Both the position numbers and the translations under genes were made by a program. A DNA stretch of 25,196 nucleotides from a virus, in IMG/VR virus record IMGVR_UViG_3300037507_000139, positions 1 through 25,196 of that record; one strand, 5' to 3'. Each line of letters starts with the position of its first letter. Position 1 is the first letter of the stretch. The notes beneath the pieces were generated by a model. The model was not told the origin of the DNA and made no database searches. It was given only the letters and a program-made list of their open reading frames with translations. This document shows positions 8,848 to 17,119 of the stretch, one piece after another.

Positions 8848-9115
8848 GTTGTTCCTCAATGATTGCGTCTACTTGCTTTTGTATTTCCATCTGACCGGTG
8901 AATTGCTCAATCTGCTCTGGCAACCAAATCGTGTTGATGGAATCCTCAAACGCTTTAATCTTTTCCATTGTGTCTTGAACCTCTTGCCAAGTCGGGCAGG
9001 GCCGAGGGTCTTCCCAACGTGAAAAGTAAGTGTTTGAGATTTCCCACTTTGCACCCGGTCTTAGCAGGTGCATTGCGGTATCGATTCCATACAACCGATA
9101 GATTTTGGTTTCCAT
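8837..9115 (-). CDS. Small helical phage protein, 92 aa
   Basis: ATG 9115 follows GAGGACAA. The protein starts METKIYRLYGIDTAMHLLRP, includes WEDPRPCPTWQEVQDTMEKI, and ends in a long charged helix rich in Gln and Glu. The RPCPTW segment followed by amphipathic helix is seen in small proteins next to phage oxygenase and tail-fibre genes. It overlaps the start of the oxygenase-like gene by 11 bases, so the two are probably co-translated. The function is unknown; an assembly chaperone for the Gly-rich fibre protein encoded just upstream is a guess. Confidence 0.8.
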   Translation of the reverse strand: METKIYRLYGIDTAMHLLRPGAKWEISNTYFSRWEDPRPCPTWQEVQDTMEKIKAFEDSINTIWLPEQIEQFTGQMEIQKQVDAIIEEQRAA

Positions 9116-9124
9116 TTGTCCTCG

Positions 9125-9880
9125 TTATTGATTGGTCTTGATGATGACGATACCGGAGCCGCCTGCGCCACCGGTTCCATTAAGCCCACCACCCCCACCA
9201 CCAGTATTAGCAGTTCCAGCATTAGCGCCACCGCCATTACCCCCACCGCCAGAGCCACCGGAAGCACCAGCAGCATTTCCTCCGCCACCGCCACCGCCAG
9301 CATAAGTTACTGATGAGCCGCTAATAGATGATGCAGTCCCAGCACCGCCAGCGCCGTTTGCCACCGCTGTGGCGTTAGCACCTACTGCTGATGCGCCGCC
9401 ACCGCCGCCTCCATTTGTATACGTTAATTGATCAGTTGAGGATGTTCCTCCGTTGTTGCCCTGACTCGGCGAAGTGCTTGGGGTATTACCAGCGCCCCCT
9501 ACGCCAATTACAAAAGGAGTAGCCTGATAACCACCAGCGCCTCCACCAGAACCACCGTCACGACCAGAACCACCAGTTAAAGTTGTATCATAACAACCAC
9601 CACCGCCACCACCCGCAGAGGTTATTGTGCTAAACACAGAATTTGAACCGCTTGTGCCACGAGTGCTGGCGGTTCCAGCATTTCCACCACCTCCAACAGT
9701 TATTGTGTAGTCGGTTCCAGCAGTTACGGCAAAACCCGTTCCAGTTCTAAACCCACCAGCACCACCGCCACCTCGTCCGCCACCTCCACCACCACCTGCA
9801 ACCACAAGGTAGTCAACAGAAGATACGCCAGTAGGTGCTACCCATGAGCCAGAACCTTTGAATGTAAATACGGATTGAAC
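9125..9880 (-). repeat. Glycine-rich domain, second copy
   Basis: The C-terminal domain of the adhesin-like protein, from about SVFTFKGSGSWVAPTGVSS to GSGIVIIKTNQ. It repeats the domain encoded upstream with the same landmarks: the YLVVAGGGGGG start, TAGTDYTITVG, FSTITSAGGGGGG, SSISGSSVTYA-GGGG and GIVI. Domain edges are approximate. Confidence 0.75.
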
Positions 9881-10777
9881 AGGTGCTTGGTATTTGAGGA
9901 TAACGATACCAGAACTTCCGTTTCCTCCATCATATCCCGCAGGAGCATTACCGCCGCCGCAGCCACCGCCGCCACTTCCTCTATTTGCTGGAGATGCGTT
10001 TGACCCGTTAGTGGCTTGTCCACCGCCATTACCTCCAATGCTTGAACCACCAGAGCCAGCGTCAACATCTCCACCACCGCCACCGCCAGCAGCATAAGTG
10101 ACAGAAGAACCTGAAATGGCACTTGATTCGCCAGCACCTCCATCTCCGCTTGTTGAAGAATTGCCATTTGTGCCAACACCGCCTTTACCACCACCACCAC
10201 CACCGCCAAAATTAGTTGATGCTGCTGAACCGGCTCCACCAGCGTTGCCTTGTCCAGATGGCGAGGCAGCACCACCAGCACCACCCCAAGCACCACCACC
10301 ACCAGACCCACCATCAGCACCAGTTTGTGCTGTGGATGAAACCATTCCTCCACCACCACCGCCACCAGTTGATGTCACGGTTGAAAATACAGAATCCCCG
10401 CCGTTTCCACCACGAGTTCCAGATGTGGTTGCGCCAGTACCACCATTACCAACAGTAATTGTGTAATCTGTACCAGCCGTAACTGACAATCCAGTTCCGG
10501 TCTTAAAACCACCAGCACCGCCACCACCACCAACATATCCACCGCCACCACCGCCACCACCCGCAACTACCAAATACTCAACCTCAGTTACACCTGTAGG
10601 GCAAGTCCATGTCTGAGTAGCAGTAAAGGTTTGGATGACTGTGTAGTTAACCAAAGGCCAAGTACCTTCCTTCTTATATTGCAATGCCTCTTGTAGCGTC
10701 CATACGCCTTTAGCAGACGATAAAGATACCGTTGGTGGCGTGGCAGAAATTATCCCACCGGGATAGCGCAGTCCCAT
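9125..10777 (-). CDS. Glycine-rich tandem-domain adhesin / tail protein, 550 aa
   Basis: ATG 10777 has a strong AAGGAGAATAT site. After about 45 residues (MGLRYPGGIISATPPTVSLS) come two copies of a glycine-rich domain. Each opens with a WTCPTGV- or WVAPTGV-type turn and EYLVVAGGGGGGG or DYLVVAGGGGGGG, continues with AGTDYTITVG, and closes with GIVILKY or GIVIIKT. The domain type is the phage/bacterial Gly-rich sandwich, in which poly-Gly helices can pack together as in some adhesins, for example the receptor-binding tip of phage S16. A receptor-binding or fibre-tip role is inferred. The poly-Gly tracts create long Pro-rich frames on the plus strand that are not genes. Confidence 0.85.
   Translation of the reverse strand: MGLRYPGGIISATPPTVSLSSAKGVWTLQEALQYKKEGTWPLVNYTVIQTFTATQTWTCPTGVTEVEYLVVAGGGGGGGGYVGGGGGAGGFKTGTGLSVTAGTDYTITVGNGGTGATTSGTRGGNGGDSVFSTVTSTGGGGGGGMVSSTAQTGADGGSGGGGAWGGAGGAASPSGQGNAGGAGSAASTNFGGGGGGGKGGVGTNGNSSTSGDGGAGESSAISGSSVTYAAGGGGGGDVDAGSGGSSIGGNGGGQATNGSNASPANRGSGGGGCGGGNAPAGYDGGNGSSGIVILKYQAPVQSVFTFKGSGSWVAPTGVSSVDYLVVAGGGGGGGRGGGGAGGFRTGTGFAVTAGTDYTITVGGGGNAGTASTRGTSGSNSVFSTITSAGGGGGGCYDTTLTGGSGRDGGSGGGAGGYQATPFVIGVGGAGNTPSTSPSQGNNGGTSSTDQLTYTNGGGGGGASAVGANATAVANGAGGAGTASSISGSSVTYAGGGGGGGNAAGASGGSGGGGNGGGANAGTANTGGGGGGLNGTGGAGGSGIVIIKTNQ
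9881..10645 (-). repeat. Glycine-rich domain, first copy
   Basis: The N-terminal domain of the adhesin-like protein, from about YTVIQTFTATQTWTCPTGV to GSSGIVILKYQAP, sharing all landmarks with the second copy. The conserved strands (SSVTYA, DYTITVG) flank loops of variable Gly content, consistent with an old tandem duplication. Edges are approximate. Confidence 0.75.
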
Positions 10778-10786
10778 ATATTCTCC

Positions 10787-11173
10787 TTAACTGCTGATTT
10801 CTTCCCAAGAGCAAGTGACCACAAGATCATTTGCCGCACTTGCAGTTGCACCAATAGACTTATCTTCTAACAAATAAAAAGATGTAGTCTTATCAGTAAC
10901 GATTAAAGTTGCGTCCGCAGGGACAACAATCGTTGACGCAATCGCCGTTCCTGTTCCACCCAAATCGTCTTGAGAGAATATCTTGATTGTAATTTCAGCG
11001 TTTGCAGTTCCGTCCACATTAGCAACTACAATGCTATTGACCTTGTAGACTTTGTTGCTCGATGCCGCATTATTGATAAGCGCGGTTGCAAATGGGTCGG
11101 CAGTTGACGAAATTAAGTTTGTCGATGTGTTACCAAGAATGGTAGTGACGTTGACTATATTTGGGTTTGCCAT
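10787..11173 (-). CDS. Putative structural protein, beta-rich, 128 aa
   Basis: ATG 11173 has the optimal site TAAGGAGTAAAC. The sequence MANPNIVNVTTILGNTS, then NKVYKVNSIVVANVDG and the closing ASAANDLVVTCSWEEIS, is a pattern I recognise in small proteins of marine and freshwater phages near fibre genes. Alternating strands and few charged residues point to an all-beta virion protein. Spacing of nine bases on each side to the 786-residue fibre gene and the Gly-rich gene supports one transcript. The exact role is unknown; a fibre accessory or decoration protein is possible. Confidence 0.82.
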   Translation of the reverse strand: MANPNIVNVTTILGNTSTNLISSTADPFATALINNAASSNKVYKVNSIVVANVDGTANAEITIKIFSQDDLGGTGTAIASTIVVPADATLIVTDKTTSFYLLEDKSIGATASAANDLVVTCSWEEISS

Positions 11174-11182
11174 GTTTACTCC

Positions 11183-13543
11183 TTAGAATCCAAAGATCAT
11201 CGCCATTGCGATTGATTTGCCTGTTGAAATACCGCCCGAAGAACTTGACCAAGAAAGAACCCCTGATCCGTTGGTCTGCAACACTTGACCGCTTGTACCG
11301 TCCGCACTTGGCAGGGTGTAAGTCGTAGACCCCGCAGCCGCCGCGCCCTGAAGTCCCACATACCCTGACGATGACCCCAAGAGCCTAATCTGGGGTGAGC
11401 TTAGAGCCCCGGTTGACGGGTTAAATTGCAGTTTTGTAGACGCTACGTTGCCTGTTGTAATGTTACCCGTGGTCGCACTTGTAAATGTTGGGTAGAACGT
11501 AGAGTTGGTCGTTGTATCGTCAGCAATCGTTAACCCAGAGGCATCACTTGACCAAGTAGGAACACCGCCTGATACTTTGAGAACCTGTCCTGTTGATCCA
11601 ATACCTAAGAACGTAGTCGCACCAGCTCCAGATTGGTAGGGCAGAGAGCCTGTCGCGCCACCGGCTAGGTTGGTCGCAGTCCCTACCGATATGTTGGCCC
11701 CGGCTCTGCTCTCCCAGCGTGAGTCGGTGTTATCCCAAATAATTAGGTCACCGTCTGCGGGGGTTGGTGCGTATACGTTTGACAGGTCGTTCAAGCGTGG
11801 CTCAAACGTAGGTCTTACAAATAAGATTCCGTTTGTGTTGTCCGCGTGAACAACCGCAGCTACCTGAACCTTAGCGTTTGGTGCATTTGGTACGTTTTTA
11901 GTCAGTCCACCCGTAACCGCAGGGTTGTAATACAAAACGTCCCCGTCAACCCAAGTTTCACTTACAGGGGTTCCAGAGGTGTCAATTCCCTTAACTTCTC
12001 CAAAAGACTGAACGTAAATCCAGCCGTTAAGAGCCGCCGACTCCTTGGCTATGCCTAAAACGTAGTAGCCGGTAGCCGCAGTTAGACCCGTAGCTGGAGC
12101 GCCTAATAAGCCTCCTGACGATCCTAACGTGCCGGTCAGCATTACGACATTGCCCTTAGTAATTGCGGACGATGCCTTAACGCGGTAGTAGCTTTCTTGC
12201 GTAAGTTTTAGTTCTACGTTGTTGTTACCAATTAACTGCAAGGTCTGGGTGTTGTCGTTGTTATTCCAAGACAGAGAGCCCGCACCGCCTACAACTGACG
12301 TGGGCGTGATGTCAAAGTTGATCTCGTTGACGTTTTGCAACGCACCAGCGTCAGACAGGGTGACCGTAGAGTTTTGGATTACCTTGCCGGTCGTTAGATC
12401 AAACCTAGCAATTGCGTTGTCCGTAGAAGATGCTGGGCCAGTTACATCACCAGCCGCCGCAGGGGTTGCCCACGTTGGTACACCGCCCGCAACGGTCAAA
12501 ACCTGACCCGTAGAGCCGATTCCAACAAAGGTTGTTGCCCCAGCCCCAGACTGATACGGAACGCTCCCTGTGGCCCCGCCAGCAAGGTTTGTAGCCGTTA
12601 CTGCGTTGGTCGCATTGGTAGCGGTCGCAGCATTACCTGAAATCGACCCCGTAATCGTTGCGCTGACTGTCAAACCAGTAAGCGTTCCAACCTCAGTTAT
12701 ACCGGTGTAGGAACCCGAAAGCCTTGCGGTATTGATAGTCCCGCCAGTTATTTGGTTGCCGTCAATCGCTATGTTTGTGTTGGTAACGCTAGTTAACTGA
12801 CCTTGAGCGTTAACCGCAAAGACGGGAACCGCCGCCGCAGAGCCGTAGGTCGCAGCCGCTACCCCGGTGTTGGTGATGCTAAAAATGTTTGATGCTAGGG
12901 TTAACCCTGTACCGGCAAAGTAAGCGCCCGCTACCTGAAAGTTAGACCAGTTAACCGCAGTAACGCCTAACGTGCCTCCGGGCTGAACGTAGCAGTACCA
13001 AGCAGACCCGCCCAAGCTACCAGACTCAACAAACACTAGAGCTGAGACCAGCTCGTCCCATGTATTTGCGTCAGGGGCTCGCGTCCAAGGTGTCCCAACG
13101 ATGTAAATGCCGTTATCAGCCGCAGTTCCCTGATCCTTGACCAGAACCCTGTCCCCCGCAACTACGGCCACCGTGTCGATGGTTTGAGCGCCTGAGAGGG
13201 TGATATTTGCAAGCGTTGCAACTCGTACTGGTTCCTTCCATGAGATCCCGGCTAGTGCCGCGTCCACATAGGTCTTGTTTGTCAGGTCGTTACCACCAAC
13301 CGGCAAGCTGGTCGCAGAGGCCGTGGTAAAAGCACCCGCCGCAGGGGTTGTCAGACCAATAGTCGTACTGTTAATCGTACTGTTGGTAATCGACACCCCG
13401 TCCAGATTGGGGTTTGTGGGGGCGTAAAACGGTATCCCCGCTGGCCCAATGAACGAAATAATGTCATACGGATACAGGGGCTCAAACGTACCCTGAACCG
13501 GAACTATGTTGGTCGTTATGGTCTTGGCGGTCTGGTTCGACAT
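11183..13543 (-). CDS. Tail fibre-like protein, 786 aa
   Basis: ATG 13543 follows AAGGAT. Residues about 50-90 carry the STINSTTIGLTTPAAGAFTT stretch typical of fibre shafts. Residues about 85-205 (NKTYVDAALAGISWKEPVR, then GDRVLVKDQGTAADNGIY and WTRAPDANTWDE) form a domain shared by many phage tail fibres. The middle contains Gly/Thr/Ser-rich shaft repeats with GNAATATNA and two copies of a SVPYQSGAGATTF-GQVL-GGVPTW unit. The C-terminus is short (GKSIAMAMIFGF) and no intramolecular chaperone domain is obvious. Position between capsid and tail genes, downstream of the glycosyltransferase, fits a host-recognition fibre. Confidence 0.87.
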   Translation of the reverse strand: MSNQTAKTITTNIVPVQGTFEPLYPYDIISFIGPAGIPFYAPTNPNLDGVSITNSTINSTTIGLTTPAAGAFTTASATSLPVGGNDLTNKTYVDAALAGISWKEPVRVATLANITLSGAQTIDTVAVVAGDRVLVKDQGTAADNGIYIVGTPWTRAPDANTWDELVSALVFVESGSLGGSAWYCYVQPGGTLGVTAVNWSNFQVAGAYFAGTGLTLASNIFSITNTGVAAATYGSAAAVPVFAVNAQGQLTSVTNTNIAIDGNQITGGTINTARLSGSYTGITEVGTLTGLTVSATITGSISGNAATATNATNAVTATNLAGGATGSVPYQSGAGATTFVGIGSTGQVLTVAGGVPTWATPAAAGDVTGPASSTDNAIARFDLTTGKVIQNSTVTLSDAGALQNVNEINFDITPTSVVGGAGSLSWNNNDNTQTLQLIGNNNVELKLTQESYYRVKASSAITKGNVVMLTGTLGSSGGLLGAPATGLTAATGYYVLGIAKESAALNGWIYVQSFGEVKGIDTSGTPVSETWVDGDVLYYNPAVTGGLTKNVPNAPNAKVQVAAVVHADNTNGILFVRPTFEPRLNDLSNVYAPTPADGDLIIWDNTDSRWESRAGANISVGTATNLAGGATGSLPYQSGAGATTFLGIGSTGQVLKVSGGVPTWSSDASGLTIADDTTTNSTFYPTFTSATTGNITTGNVASTKLQFNPSTGALSSPQIRLLGSSSGYVGLQGAAAAGSTTYTLPSADGTSGQVLQTNGSGVLSWSSSSGGISTGKSIAMAMIFGF
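11551..11676 (-). repeat. Fibre-shaft repeat unit, second copy
   Basis: Encodes ATNLAGGATGSLPYQSGAGA followed by TTFLGIGSTGQVLKVSGGVPTW. It is nearly the same at protein level as the unit encoded at 12471-12597, with synonymous differences between the copies. Its purpose is probably structural (trimeric fibre shaft). Confidence 0.8.
12471..12597 (-). repeat. Fibre-shaft repeat unit, first copy
   Basis: Encodes ATNLAGGATGSVPYQSGAGA followed by TTFVGIGSTGQVLTVAGGVPTW, matching the later unit with four residue changes. A degenerate third trace (SGQVLQTNGSGVLSW) lies near the protein's C-terminus. Confidence 0.8.
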
Positions 13544-13552
13544 GGTGAATCC

Positions 13553-13885
13553 TTATTCGGTAGCCACCAACGTAACGTAAAGAGTGTTGGTTCCTGATGA
13601 GATGCCCTTGATGTACAGATCCGGGGCTCCGCAGTCAATAATCATTGGGTAGATCATGTTTGCCGGTAGGACTAACGAGCCAGAGCCACCCGTAGCCGCA
13701 ATCGCGGGGGTAGCCATGTTTGTTGAGCTCGTGCCAAAGGTCACGCCAGCCTTGCCCGTCCCGGTGTTTAAAAGAGCCACGCGGTAGGCGCGGGTCGGGG
13801 TGTTGGGAACGATTTGTAGGGCAGACGATGCCGCAGTTGTGAGATCCAACGCAAAGGTTGCGCTAAGAATTTTGATTTGGTTCAT
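13553..13885 (-). CDS. Small beta-rich putative virion protein, 110 aa
   Basis: ATG 13885 is preceded by GAGGTGACC and lies inside the last 23 bases of the glycosyltransferase gene. The protein is Thr/Ala/Gly/Ser-rich with alternating strands (YRVALLNTGTGKAGVTFG, then LYIKGISSGTNTLYVTLVA) and has a single Cys. It looks like a small jelly-roll or Ig-like virion protein. Ten bases separate it from the 786-residue fibre gene. No named family was recognised; a decoration or fibre-base role is only inferred. Confidence 0.8.
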   Translation of the reverse strand: MNQIKILSATFALDLTTAASSALQIVPNTPTRAYRVALLNTGTGKAGVTFGTSSTNMATPAIAATGGSGSLVLPANMIYPMIIDCGAPDLYIKGISSGTNTLYVTLVATE

Positions 13886-14585
13886 TGGTCACCTCAGATG
13901 TTAGTTGTGAAATTATCCTACTTTTAAGCCAATTTCCAATATGTCCTTCAAAGATTTTATTGCCTATGTGACCCATGTTGATTTCTGGGTCTAACCAGAC
14001 CTGACCGCCTATCTCTCTCCACCGTTTACAGAACGAAAAGTCCTCGCCGTACTTCCACTTCTTTTCCGGGTCGATAAACGATTCATAGAGGGGATAGAAC
14101 TGGTTGTTAACTGCGGCATCGTGATAAAACGTCTCTGGGTAAGCCTCAATCATTTTGGCTACGCAGTTCTTTGTGATCTTTAAAAAGCCCGTGGGGACGC
14201 GATCCACCTCTAAAAGCCCCGTATTTGGGTCAGCTTTCAGGTACTTTCGCTCCTCAATCCAGCCGATATTGAACTTTAGCGGATCAACCCTTGCAGGGTA
14301 CGCCCCGGCCACGAAGTCTACTGGGTGGTCGATTAGCTTACATAAAGCGCCCGCCTCCCACGCAACGTCTGAGTCGATAAAGACCAGCTCATCGCAGTCG
14401 GAGTGGTAGAAATTGGTTGTTATTACGCCTCGGCAGTCGGCAATCATGGCGTTACCTACGTCATCCACGAATGTGAACCGGTCACCACGCTTAATCAGGG
14501 TGATGCAGTCCGTCATTAGGGAGCGCATTGTTCCCATGTGAACCACGCCTGTGTAGGCGGGCATTGCCAACATTATGTGCTTCAT
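13863..14585 (-). CDS. GT-A fold glycosyltransferase-like protein, 240 aa
   Basis: ATG 14585 is preferred: TTTTTAGGAACCGC gives a good site and it lies just past the terminator, whereas GTG 14612 would place the start inside the terminator stem. The N-terminus MKHIMLAMPAYTGVVHMGTM is the nucleotide-sugar-binding strand-loop, and DELVFIDSDVAWEAGAL carries a DSD (DxD) metal-binding motif. FVAGAYPARVD, VDRVPTGFLKI and YGEDFSFCKRWREIGGQVW complete the pattern of phage and bacterial glycosyltransferases, the last segment holding a candidate catalytic acidic residue. It could modify virion proteins or the host surface. The acceptor is unknown, and cytoplasmic action is assumed because no signal or membrane segment is seen. 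Confidence 0.85.
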   Translation of the reverse strand: MKHIMLAMPAYTGVVHMGTMRSLMTDCITLIKRGDRFTFVDDVGNAMIADCRGVITTNFYHSDCDELVFIDSDVAWEAGALCKLIDHPVDFVAGAYPARVDPLKFNIGWIEERKYLKADPNTGLLEVDRVPTGFLKITKNCVAKMIEAYPETFYHDAAVNNQFYPLYESFIDPEKKWKYGEDFSFCKRWREIGGQVWLDPEINMGHIGNKIFEGHIGNWLKSRIISQLTSEVTNEPNQNS

Positions 14586-14596
14586 GCGGTTCCTAA

Positions 14597-14633
14597 AAAT
14601 GAGAAAAGCCACCCCTTTTGAGGGCGGCTTCTC
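14597..14633 (-). terminator. Rho-independent terminator after the capsid genes
   Basis: On the minus strand GAGAAGCC-G-CCC pairs with GGG-T-GGCTTTTCTC around a short A-rich loop and is followed by ATTTTT. It lies 18 bases past the stop of the 78-residue gene and just before the glycosyltransferase ribosome binding site. It probably lowers expression of the downstream fibre genes relative to the coat, with readthrough supplying them, since no promoter is obvious downstream of it. Confidence 0.75.
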
Positions 14634-14650
14634 CGTAGCTTCAAAACATC

Positions 14651-14887
14651 TTAGGCGGTAATGCCAATGTTTTGCAATGCAGTAATGATGCTATTGACCG
14701 CAGCCGCAACGTCAGCCGTGGAGGCCGTTGTCGAGACTAGCGGGGTAATAGCAGAGGCTTGAACCACAGGGGTCTCGCCGTAAAAACCAACCTCACCTCC
14801 AGCGATACCGATGAGAACACCATCGGCTGCACTACCGTTTAGTAGGTAGTTGGAGGTTTGGGTACTTGCTGGGCCGGGATTTGACAT
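14651..14887 (-). CDS. Small capsid-associated protein with GFYGETPV motif, 78 aa
   Basis: ATG 14887 follows AAAGGAACC, 20 bases after the coat gene stop. The protein begins MSNPGPASTQTSNYLLNG and contains VGFYGETPVVQ, a short motif frequent in small phage proteins next to coat or head genes and sometimes labelled head fibre. The C-terminal half (TADVAAAVNSIITALQNIGI) is a predicted amphipathic helix that could trimerise. It is followed directly by a terminator and so is probably made at levels similar to coat. A decoration or head-fibre role is inferred. Confidence 0.8.
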   Translation of the reverse strand: MSNPGPASTQTSNYLLNGSAADGVLIGIAGGEVGFYGETPVVQASAITPLVSTTASTADVAAAVNSIITALQNIGITA

Positions 14888-14906
14888 ATTTAGGTTCCTT
14901 TCCTAA

Positions 14907-16154
14907 TTAAGCCGCAACTCGGCAAGCGAGTTCGGGGTAGAGGGGAGCCCAACCGTAGAGAACGTCTAAGCGGGTGGGGATCGAGTCGTTGTTGATCGTG
15001 TACTGGCGAACAACGCGGATTGAAAGACCCAACTGCTTGTCGCTCGCACGACCGGCAAAGTGAACACCGTCCGGTAACTCAAGGTCGGCAGTCGCTAACG
15101 TGAAAGCGTTCTTGTGGAACACCAAGTTCTGCGGGCTGACTTTACCGGTCTTGTCGAACGGGGTGACAGTTGCAGAAGCTGAAGTTGTCAGAACGGATAC
15201 GTTTTGGAACTGACCAGCCGTGATGATTGCGGGCGAAACAACTACGGAGGCAGAGCCACCAGAAGTAATCGTTACGTTAGCGGTCACGACAAAGTTACGC
15301 AGAACATTACCGCCGTAGGGCTGACGGTTCTGTGGGTTGACTGCATACACGCCAGCAATCTGGATGGTATCGCCTTGCTTTAAGCCAGCGTTGGCGGTAG
15401 CAGCCGCGATTGTGATCGTGGATGTAGAAGCCCAACCAGTTGTCAGCGAGCCGGTAAAGGTGCTGGTGTTGGTTGAAAGGGTTGCCGTGGCGTAAGAACC
15501 GTATGTGTGCGACACAATGTTCTGATCCATGTACCAGTTCATGCCGATGGTGTCTTTGCCCATCATGCCCTTCTCGTACTGACCGGAGATAGTGCCTTGT
15601 GGGTTAAAGAGACCCTTGAGCGAACCAACGATTGACGCACCGGTAAAGGGGTCAACAACGCAAGAACGCTTGCCATCACGGGGTGCGCCTTCACCGTCCA
15701 AATAAGCCTGTGCGGTCAAGAACGTAGCGATGTCAGAGGGAACTGTGCCAGCCGTACCCACCGTGTTAGCGGTGTTGTCCGTAGCCATTGTCGTGCCATC
15801 AAAGTCCATTTTGTTGGCGATAGCAGCGATTGCGGGCTTGAGGACGCGGTCAGAGAACATATCCAACGACAGAGCCAGATCCTGTGTGGTGAACTGGGTA
15901 TCAACGTGGAACTGGGTTGAGAGGGTAACGGGGACGGATGTCTCGTTGAAGTCCTCTACGTTAAGCGCAGGGCCAGTAGTACCGATAAAACGACCCGGAC
16001 GGCGTACGTTTACGGTGTTACCAATCTTAGCGCCAGTAACCGCAAATTGCTCGTCATAAGAACGGTCAACGCGGGCCGTGAACGTAAGTTCGTTTTCCAA
16101 GACCATCAACGCCTCGTTGGTGATCATGGAGATGGTTAGCAAATTATTTGCCAT
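14907..16154 (-). CDS. Major capsid (coat) protein, P22 gp5-like, 415 aa
   Basis: ATG 16154 has the site TTGGAGAATT. Length is close to P22 coat (430). The N-terminus ANNLLTISMITNEALMVLEN, then IGNTVNVRRPGRF and FHVDTQFTTQDLALSLDMFS, is characteristic of the P22 coat family (HK97 fold). A mid-protein beta-rich portion (about 225-320, with TGSLTTGWASTSTITIA and IQIAGVYAVNPQNRQPYGGN) sits where the family carries its inserted domain. It follows the scaffold gene as in P22. About 400 copies per particle would be expected for a T=7 head by analogy; that is not visible in sequence. Confidence 0.93.
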   Translation of the reverse strand: MANNLLTISMITNEALMVLENELTFTARVDRSYDEQFAVTGAKIGNTVNVRRPGRFIGTTGPALNVEDFNETSVPVTLSTQFHVDTQFTTQDLALSLDMFSDRVLKPAIAAIANKMDFDGTTMATDNTANTVGTAGTVPSDIATFLTAQAYLDGEGAPRDGKRSCVVDPFTGASIVGSLKGLFNPQGTISGQYEKGMMGKDTIGMNWYMDQNIVSHTYGSYATATLSTNTSTFTGSLTTGWASTSTITIAAATANAGLKQGDTIQIAGVYAVNPQNRQPYGGNVLRNFVVTANVTITSGGSASVVVSPAIITAGQFQNVSVLTTSASATVTPFDKTGKVSPQNLVFHKNAFTLATADLELPDGVHFAGRASDKQLGLSIRVVRQYTINNDSIPTRLDVLYGWAPLYPELACRVAA

Positions 16155-16187
16155 TTTTAATTCTCCAAAAAGGTTAAGGTTGCCCTA

Positions 16188-17099
16188 TTACCGAATCTTC
16201 CCCGCAAGGCGAGCAGCCTTCCATTGCTGGTAGGTTCCATGAAACGCTCGGTCTGAATCCAAACCAGTTTCCACGGCGCTACTGCTTGCCTTGATAGGCG
16301 AAATCGGCGCAGGGGCGTTCGATTTCTTCGCTACAGGTTCCTTTTTGCTAGGAGACTTTTCAAACTTTGCCTCTAACTTCCCAATCTCACGCAGTTGCGC
16401 GGTCAATGACTTCTCCGCAAGGGAACGTGCGTAGTCCGGGTTGTCGGCTAGGTAGTAAAGGATTTCAGGCCCAAACTCACTATCAACTATCGATTCCCCA
16501 ACCGGTGCGCTAACTGGTATGTCCCCAGCAGCCGCGATTGTGTCCTCATAATCCGGTAGATTTGCCTTTGCGGTTTCTACGCGCTTTTGGAACTCGACCT
16601 GTTTACGGCTCTGTTCTTCTTGCGCCCGCCTAGACATCTCTTGCTCATCACGCTCCCGCAACCGCTTGTCAGTAGTCCACTCAGCCAGAGCTTCAGCATA
16701 TTCCAGCGCATCATTAAACTGGCTTGGATCGGGTTTAGGGTCTGGATCTGCCGGTGCTGCTTTCGCAGGGTTAGCCTTAGTCTCCAGCTCCTTGATCCGA
16801 TTCTCCAGTTCTTGACGGGCTTGGCGCTCACGTTCCGCTTCTTGGCGGGCCGCTTCACGCTGCTTAGTCAGTTCTGAAAACCGCTTCTCAAGTTTTGGGT
16901 TTTGCTTCTTTTCACCTGTCGCAGCCTCGGTTTCGCTTGGTTCACTCGCCTCGGTCTCAACCACCGGCTCCGCTGGTGCGGCCTCAATGGGAGTTCCATC
17001 TGACGCTAAACCTAATTTTGCTAACGAAAACTCAGCTAAATTCTCACTCGTTACAACTGTTGAAGCCTGTTTCCGGGCTTCTTGTGCTGCTTCAGACAT
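16188..17099 (-). CDS. Scaffolding protein, P22 gp8-like, 303 aa
   Basis: ATG 17099 follows TTGGAGTAATC. The length equals that of P22 scaffold (303). Composition is strongly charged: a Glu/Ala/Pro-rich N-terminal third, then a coiled coil (about 75-115: KLEKRFSELTKQREAARQEA onward) and a disordered Lys/Pro/Ser stretch. The basic C-terminus (YQQWKAARLAGKIR) is suited to coat binding as in P22. It lies between portal and coat, has its own near-consensus promoter just upstream, and is probably expressed at high level with coat. Internal shell assembly role assigned from family, order and composition. Confidence 0.9.
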   Translation of the reverse strand: MSEAAQEARKQASTVVTSENLAEFSLAKLGLASDGTPIEAAPAEPVVETEASEPSETEAATGEKKQNPKLEKRFSELTKQREAARQEAERERQARQELENRIKELETKANPAKAAPADPDPKPDPSQFNDALEYAEALAEWTTDKRLRERDEQEMSRRAQEEQSRKQVEFQKRVETAKANLPDYEDTIAAAGDIPVSAPVGESIVDSEFGPEILYYLADNPDYARSLAEKSLTAQLREIGKLEAKFEKSPSKKEPVAKKSNAPAPISPIKASSSAVETGLDSDRAFHGTYQQWKAARLAGKIR

Positions 17100-17119
17100 G
17101 GATTACTCCAAGAATAAAC

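Noticed and set aside
8847-8859. TTG start for the oxygenase-like gene
   Set aside because: GTG 8847 has GAGGAAC at proper spacing while TTG 8859 has no Shine-Dalgarno.
9894-10466. Pro-rich plus-strand reading frames
   Set aside because: They are the reverse complement of the poly-Gly codons of the adhesin-like gene; there are no ribosome binding sites and composition is explained entirely by the opposite strand.
14585-14612. GTG start for the glycosyltransferase
   Set aside because: It would start within the terminator hairpin; ATG 14585 has a good ribosome binding site and a family-like N-terminus.
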